The notes beneath the pieces were generated by a model. The model saw only the letters and a list, made by a program, of their open reading frames with translations, did not search any database and was not told the origin of the DNA. Both the position numbers and the translations under genes were made by a program. 64,000 nucleotides of DNA from Bacteroidota bacterium. Lineage in GTDB: Bacteria; Bacteroidota; Bacteroidia; Flavobacteriales; Flavobacteriaceae. Positions 59,859 through 64,000 of this stretch are shown piece by piece (the first letter of the stretch is position 1; each line of letters starts with the position of its first letter). The stretch covers positions 124,001 to 188,000 of the forward strand of contig JAEXIT010000001.1 of assembly GCA_023446155.1 (NCBI GenBank), read 5' to 3'.

Positions 59859-61521
59859 ATATTCGGCACTGTTAACGCAGCGTGACGATTACCCGGCTGC
59901 GAAAGCCATGTTATACGGAATTGGTTTTACCGATGCCGATATGGATAAAGCGCAGGTGGGTATTGTGAGTATGGGATATGATGGAAATCCGTGTAACAGG
60001 CATCTGAATGATCTGGCACAACTCGTTAAAAAAGGGACCTGGGAAGAGGGATTGGCCGGACTGATTTTTAATACGATTGGTGTGAGCGACGGTATAAGCA
60101 ACGGTACCGATGGTATGCGCTATTCGCTGGTAAGCCGGGAAGTGATTGCCGATAGTATCGAAGCGGTATGTGGTGCGCAACATTATGATGGACTGATTGC
60201 CTTACCGGGTTGTGATAAGAACATGCCGGGGAGCATTATTGCTATGGGGCGCCTCAACCGACCGGCTTTGATGGTTTATGGCGGAACCATAGCACCGGGT
60301 TGTTATAAAGGCGAAAAACTAAATATCGTTTCTGCATTTGAAGCATTGGGACAGAAAATTGCCGGGCAATTAAGTGAAACGGATTATAACGGTATTATTA
60401 AAAATGCTTGCCCCGGTTCGGGGGCCTGTGGCGGAATGTATACGGCCAATACAATGGCTTCGGCAATAGAAGCATTGGGAATGAGTCTGCCGTATTCAGC
60501 TTCTAATCCGGCAATGAGTCCCGAAAAACGACAAGAGTGTCTGAATGCCGGGCGGTATCTGAAATTACTATTGGAACGGGATATTAAACCAACGGATATT
60601 ATGACCCGTAAGGCTTTTGAAAACGCAATGCGCCTAACGATCGTTCTTGGCGGAAGTACCAATGCCGTATTGCATCTGATAGCTATGGCTAAAAGTGTGG
60701 ATATCCCATTAACACCGGATGATTTTCAGAAAATGAGTGATCAAACACCGGTACTGGCCGATTTAAAACCCAGCGGGATGTATCTTATGCAGGATCTGCA
60801 CGAACAGGGCGGGGTACCGGCCGTAATGAAGTATTTGTTACAGGAAGATTTGCTCCACGGAGATTGTCTTACGGTAACCGGAAAAACGATAGCCGAAAAT
60901 CTGGAATCGGTGAGAGGACTGGATTTTGACCGACAATCTATTATAAGGCCGCTGTCTAATCCGATAAAAGCCACCGGGCATTTAAGAATTTTATATGGCA
61001 ATCTGGCTCCAAATGGAAGTGTGGCCAAAATAAGCGGAAAAGAAGGGACTTTTTTTAGAGGTCCGGCCCGGGTTTTCGATGGTGAAAAAGAACTGATTTC
61101 GGGGATTAAAAATGGAAGGATACAACATGGCGACGTGATTGTAATCCGTAATGAAGGACCAAAAGGAGCACCGGGTATGCCGGAGATGCTAAAACCCACC
61201 AGCGCATTGATTGGCGCCGGTTTTGGAAAAAGTGTAGCCTTACTGACCGATGGACGGTTTAGTGGCGGTACCCACGGTTTTGTTGTTGGCCATATTACAC
61301 CCGAAGCCTACGAAGGCGGATTAATTGCTTTTGTTCGCGATGGGGATAGTATCGAAATCGATGCGGTTAATAACAGGCTCGTGTTACGGGTTCCGGAAGC
61401 AGAAATCGAAATCAGGAAGCAACAGTGGCAACAACCGAAATTAAAAGTAACAAAAGGATTGTTGTATAAATATGCATTAACGGTAGCCTCGGCCTCAGAA
61501 GGTTGTGTGACGGATGCTTAA
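59845..61521 (+). CDS. ilvD: Dihydroxy-acid dehydratase
   Basis: IlvD dehydrates 2,3-dihydroxy acids in Val/Ile synthesis using an Fe-S cluster. The 558-residue length is standard. Cysteine ligands are in NPCNRH (about 50), LPGCDKNMPGS and CPGSGACGGMYTANTM; the C-terminal LLTDGRFSGGTHGFVVGHI completes the signature. It overlaps ilvE by 14 bp at its start. Confidence 0.98.
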   Translation: MKKNKYSALLTQRDDYPAAKAMLYGIGFTDADMDKAQVGIVSMGYDGNPCNRHLNDLAQLVKKGTWEEGLAGLIFNTIGVSDGISNGTDGMRYSLVSREVIADSIEAVCGAQHYDGLIALPGCDKNMPGSIIAMGRLNRPALMVYGGTIAPGCYKGEKLNIVSAFEALGQKIAGQLSETDYNGIIKNACPGSGACGGMYTANTMASAIEALGMSLPYSASNPAMSPEKRQECLNAGRYLKLLLERDIKPTDIMTRKAFENAMRLTIVLGGSTNAVLHLIAMAKSVDIPLTPDDFQKMSDQTPVLADLKPSGMYLMQDLHEQGGVPAVMKYLLQEDLLHGDCLTVTGKTIAENLESVRGLDFDRQSIIRPLSNPIKATGHLRILYGNLAPNGSVAKISGKEGTFFRGPARVFDGEKELISGIKNGRIQHGDVIVIRNEGPKGAPGMPEMLKPTSALIGAGFGKSVALLTDGRFSGGTHGFVVGHITPEAYEGGLIAFVRDGDSIEIDAVNNRLVLRVPEAEIEIRKQQWQQPKLKVTKGLLYKYALTVASASEGCVTDA

Positions 61522-61529
61522 ACGGTATT

Positions 61530-63278
61530 ATGATGAAGGAAACAGTACATATGGAATCGGATGTGACCGGTTCACCGGTAAATCTAACCGGTAGTCAGGT
61601 CTTACTTGAAATATTTCGACGTGAAGGGGTTACAACTCTTTTTGGCTATCCGGGAGGTGCTATTATGCCCATATATGACGCTCTATACGATTATCAGGAA
61701 ACCCTGGAGCACATACTGGTGCGTCATGAACAAGGTGCAATACATGCGGCTCAGGGCTATGCCCGGGTATCCGGAAAAGTAGGAGTCGTATTGGCCACCA
61801 GCGGACCGGGAGCGACCAATCTAATTACCGGATTAGCCGATGCCTTATTAGACAGTACACCTGTTGTTTGCATCACCGGTCAGGTGTTTGCCCATCTTTT
61901 GGGAACCGATGCTTTTCAGGAAATAGACGTGATCGGAATTACGACACCGGTAACCAAATGGAATTGTCAGGTAACCGATGCGGAGGCGCTCCCGGCGGTA
62001 TTGGCCAAAGCATTTTATGTGGCCCGATCCGGACGACCAGGCCCCGTAGTAATCGATATTACGAAGAATGCTCAATTGCAAAAAATAGCCTTTCGACAGT
62101 ATACGCCATGTGATTTTTTAAGAAGTTATAAACCGATACCAGTCCCGGATATAGAACTTATCGCGCAGGCAGCCATGTTGATCAACACAGCTAAACGTCC
62201 TTTTGTGGTGATAGGACAAGGGGTTTTACTGGGAAAAGCAACAACCGAGTTACGCCATTTTATTGAAAAAACGGGTATTCCGGTAGCCTGGACGATATTG
62301 GGAATGAGTGCAATTCCAACTGATCATCCCTTGGCAGTTGGAATGGTTGGGATGCATGGGAATTACGGTCCGAATTTGTTAACGAACGAATGCGATGTGC
62401 TGATTGCGATCGGGATGCGTTTTGACGATCGCGTGACTGGCCGACTGGATCAGTATGCCACTCAGGCTAAGGTTATTCATCTGGATATTGACAGAGCCGA
62501 AATCCATAAAAATATAAAAGCAGATATTCCCGTGTGTGGTGACTGTAAAGAGACGTTGCCTTTATTAAGCGGGCTGGTTGTTTCGAAAACACATGAGGAT
62601 TGGCACAAACGCTTTAAAGAATGTGACGGGATAGAAAATGAAAAAGTAATCCAAAATGAAATTCATCCTTTAGGGGATACCCTAACGATGGGTGAAGTAA
62701 TCCATATTCTTAATAAACTGACCCATGGCGAAGCCATTCTGGTTACCGATGTTGGACAGCATCAGATGATCACCTGTCGGTATGCCCGTTATAAGTATCC
62801 GAAAAGCAATATTACCAGTGGCGGACTCGGAACGATGGGTTTTGCCATTCCTGCTGCTATCGGGGCTTCATACGGCGATACAACACGTCAGGTGATTGCC
62901 ATTATGGGCGATGGGGGTATTCAGATGAACATACAAGAATTGGGAACGATTATGCAGTTTAAACCCAATGTGAAGTTAATAATACTGAATAATAACTTTT
63001 TAGGGATGGTACGACAATGGCAAGAGTTTTTCCACGAAAGCCGTTATTCGTTTGTGGCTATCGAAAGTCCGGATTATGTTCAGGTGGCTCAGGGTTATGG
63101 TATTCCGGGGAGACGGGTCGAAAAAAGAGAAGATTTGCAAACAGCATTACAACAAATGCTTCGTCATAAAGGGAGTTACCTGTTGGAAGTGATGGTGGGT
63201 AAGGAAGATAATATCTTTCCGATGGTGCCTCAGGGGAAGAGTGTATCGGATGTCGTATTTGATAAGAATGAAATTTAA
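61530..63278 (+). CDS. ilvB: Acetolactate synthase large subunit
   Basis: A ThDP-dependent carboligase of about 582 residues that makes 2-acetolactate and 2-aceto-2-hydroxybutyrate. Present are LFGYPGGAIMPIYD, the catalytic Glu in VRHEQGAIHAA, the FAD region MLGMHGNYGPN-like VGMVGMHGNYGPNLLTNECD, and the ThDP motif MGDGGIQMNIQELGTI ... NNNF. I take the ATG at 61530, 8 bp after the ilvD stop; a longer frame from 61503 overlaps ilvD and is unlikely. Confidence 0.97.
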   Translation: MMKETVHMESDVTGSPVNLTGSQVLLEIFRREGVTTLFGYPGGAIMPIYDALYDYQETLEHILVRHEQGAIHAAQGYARVSGKVGVVLATSGPGATNLITGLADALLDSTPVVCITGQVFAHLLGTDAFQEIDVIGITTPVTKWNCQVTDAEALPAVLAKAFYVARSGRPGPVVIDITKNAQLQKIAFRQYTPCDFLRSYKPIPVPDIELIAQAAMLINTAKRPFVVIGQGVLLGKATTELRHFIEKTGIPVAWTILGMSAIPTDHPLAVGMVGMHGNYGPNLLTNECDVLIAIGMRFDDRVTGRLDQYATQAKVIHLDIDRAEIHKNIKADIPVCGDCKETLPLLSGLVVSKTHEDWHKRFKECDGIENEKVIQNEIHPLGDTLTMGEVIHILNKLTHGEAILVTDVGQHQMITCRYARYKYPKSNITSGGLGTMGFAIPAAIGASYGDTTRQVIAIMGDGGIQMNIQELGTIMQFKPNVKLIILNNNFLGMVRQWQEFFHESRYSFVAIESPDYVQVAQGYGIPGRRVEKREDLQTALQQMLRHKGSYLLEVMVGKEDNIFPMVPQGKSVSDVVFDKNEI

Positions 63279-63291
63279 AATGCTATAGAAA

Positions 63292-63810
63292 ATGGATCGA
63301 AAACAGGAATTTACAATCACAATTTATACCGAAAATGATATCGGACTTATTAACCGGATTGCGTTGTTATTTTTTAAAATGAAAATAAATATTAGCAGTA
63401 TCAATGCCGGACCAACTGAGATTTCCGATATTCAGCGGTTTACGATCGTAGTTGTCGATAGAGCGGAGATTATCCGAAAACTGGCTTGTTTACTGGAAAA
63501 ACAAGTCGATGTTTTAAAAGTCGATTTCTATACTAATGCGGAACTTATCTGGCAGGAAATGGCTTTGTATAAAGTGCCGACAAAAATAATGACTTCCCCC
63601 ACAAAAGGCATTCAAATTTTACGGGAATACAGGATTAACATCATAGCCATACGGAAGGAGTATACGGTATTTGAAGCAACCGGACATCGGGATGAGATTA
63701 ACAGGTTGATCGATGTTTTGAAGCCGTTAGGACTGGAGGAGGTTACCGTAAGTTCCCGGATAGCACTATCGAAAACCGGGCATGGGTTGCATCGGATAAT
63801 GGGAAAATAA
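63292..63810 (+). CDS. ilvN: Acetolactate synthase small subunit
   Basis: A 172-residue regulatory subunit. The N-terminal ACT domain (about 6-75) reads FTITIYTENDIGLINRIALL with the Asn-Ile-Ser-Ser-Ile pattern near 35-40, then a C-terminal ALS_ss_C domain. It mediates valine feedback inhibition of the large subunit. It lies 13 bp after ilvB. Confidence 0.95.
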   Translation: MDRKQEFTITIYTENDIGLINRIALLFFKMKINISSINAGPTEISDIQRFTIVVVDRAEIIRKLACLLEKQVDVLKVDFYTNAELIWQEMALYKVPTKIMTSPTKGIQILREYRINIIAIRKEYTVFEATGHRDEINRLIDVLKPLGLEEVTVSSRIALSKTGHGLHRIMGK

Positions 63811-63844
63811 AGATATACAATAACAATTTAAAAAGTGCATTAAT

Positions 63845-64000
63845 ATGGCAACATTGTATTTTGGCGGCGTAGCCGAACAGGTGGTTACACGGGAGGAGTT
63901 TACCTTAGAACATGCCCGAGAGGTATTACAGGATGAGGTCGTTGCAATAATCGGATATGGAGTACAAGGACCTGGCCAGGCGCAAAACCTGCGGGATAAT
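63845..64000 (+). CDS. ilvC: Ketol-acid reductoisomerase (3' end outside the window)
   Basis: The ATG at 63845 starts MATLYFGGVAEQVVTREEFT and continues to VVAIIGYGVQGPGQAQNLRDN at the window edge (52 codons). The GYGxQGxxxAxNLRDN Rossmann motif is diagnostic of IlvC, which reduces and isomerises acetolactate with NADPH. It is 34 bp after ilvN in the same operon. Confidence 0.97.
   Translation, partial: MATLYFGGVAEQVVTREEFTLEHAREVLQDEVVAIIGYGVQGPGQAQNLRDN

Noticed and set aside
61503..61529. Longer start for ilvB overlapping ilvD
   Set aside because: The extra residues are ilvD codons in another frame; the ATG at 61530 gives the normal N-terminus.
1..64000. CRISPR arrays, rRNA and tRNA genes, prophage or conjugative modules
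   Set aside because: No regularly spaced repeats, no cloverleaf-like or rRNA-like stretches and no phage or transfer genes were recognised by eye; a covariance-model search was not possible.
1..64000. Many long open frames antisense or out of frame to the listed genes
   Set aside because: They lie wholly within strongly supported coding genes and have no recognisable motifs or start signals.

Overview
The window looks like chromosome of a Flavobacteriaceae member (Flavobacterium or a close relative). The gene content is typical of Bacteroidetes: SusC/FecA-type receptors with an N-terminal carboxypeptidase-regulatory-like domain, LytS/LytTR and NarL two-component pairs, and MFS/OYE/LLM detoxification genes. 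Several promoters fit the flavobacterial TTTG-N18..23-TAnnTTTG pattern and Shine-Dalgarno sites are weak. Coding DNA is moderately AT-rich. No rRNA, tRNA or CRISPR array was seen.

Layout. 1-10.75 kb: one long minus-strand transcription unit for nickel and urease. It runs hypA, hypB, a second UreE-like gene, a binding protein/permease/ATPase importer, a GNAT, a TonB-dependent receptor, then ureA-ureB-ureC-ureE-ureF, with ureF cut by the window edge. Most junctions overlap or are under 65 bp. The set suggests outer-membrane uptake, inner-membrane uptake, nickel chaperoning and urease assembly in one operon. 10.8-19.3 kb: a secreted hypothetical, two PAP2 phosphatases, AraC plus a TetX-like flavin monooxygenase, DUF2200, a MocR regulator, an alpha/beta hydrolase and MarR. 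19.8-24.2 kb: an iron/metal uptake set (TonB-dependent receptor, DUF4198 protein, PepSY membrane protein), followed by an IS150-type IS3 element that sits inside that operon's apparent terminator. 25.8-29.4 kb: small accessory genes, a structured non-coding stretch, an SMR pump, and a DUF3037/HipA-like kinase pair. 29.5-35.4 kb: a DJ-1, aldo-keto reductase, old yellow enzyme, LLM oxidoreductase and MFS operon, with a Crp/Fnr gene upstream.

35.5-39.6 kb holds the most unusual gene: a 1341-residue protein joining an N-terminal DyP-type heme peroxidase-like region to a C-terminal glycyl radical enzyme (pyruvate formate-lyase-like) region, with no radical-SAM activase in view. 39.8-47.5 kb: a LytS/LytTR pair divergent from an outer-membrane factor/RND/adaptor efflux operon; the RND pump carries a perfect EF-hand loop in its cytoplasmic linker. 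47.6-54.3 kb: DfsB-like protein, a PI-PLC protein with an N-terminal repeat region, a NarL-type two-component operon, a deoxyinosine glycosylase-like gene and a Bax inhibitor-1 protein. 54.4-58.4 kb: a catalase-like/LodA/LodB operon for a CTQ-dependent amino acid oxidase. 58.6-64 kb: the ilvE-D-B-N-C operon (ilvC cut), preceded by an unannotated Ile/Val/Thr-rich leader peptide and terminator hairpins, which suggests attenuation.

All assignments come from reading motifs and context; no database search was run.
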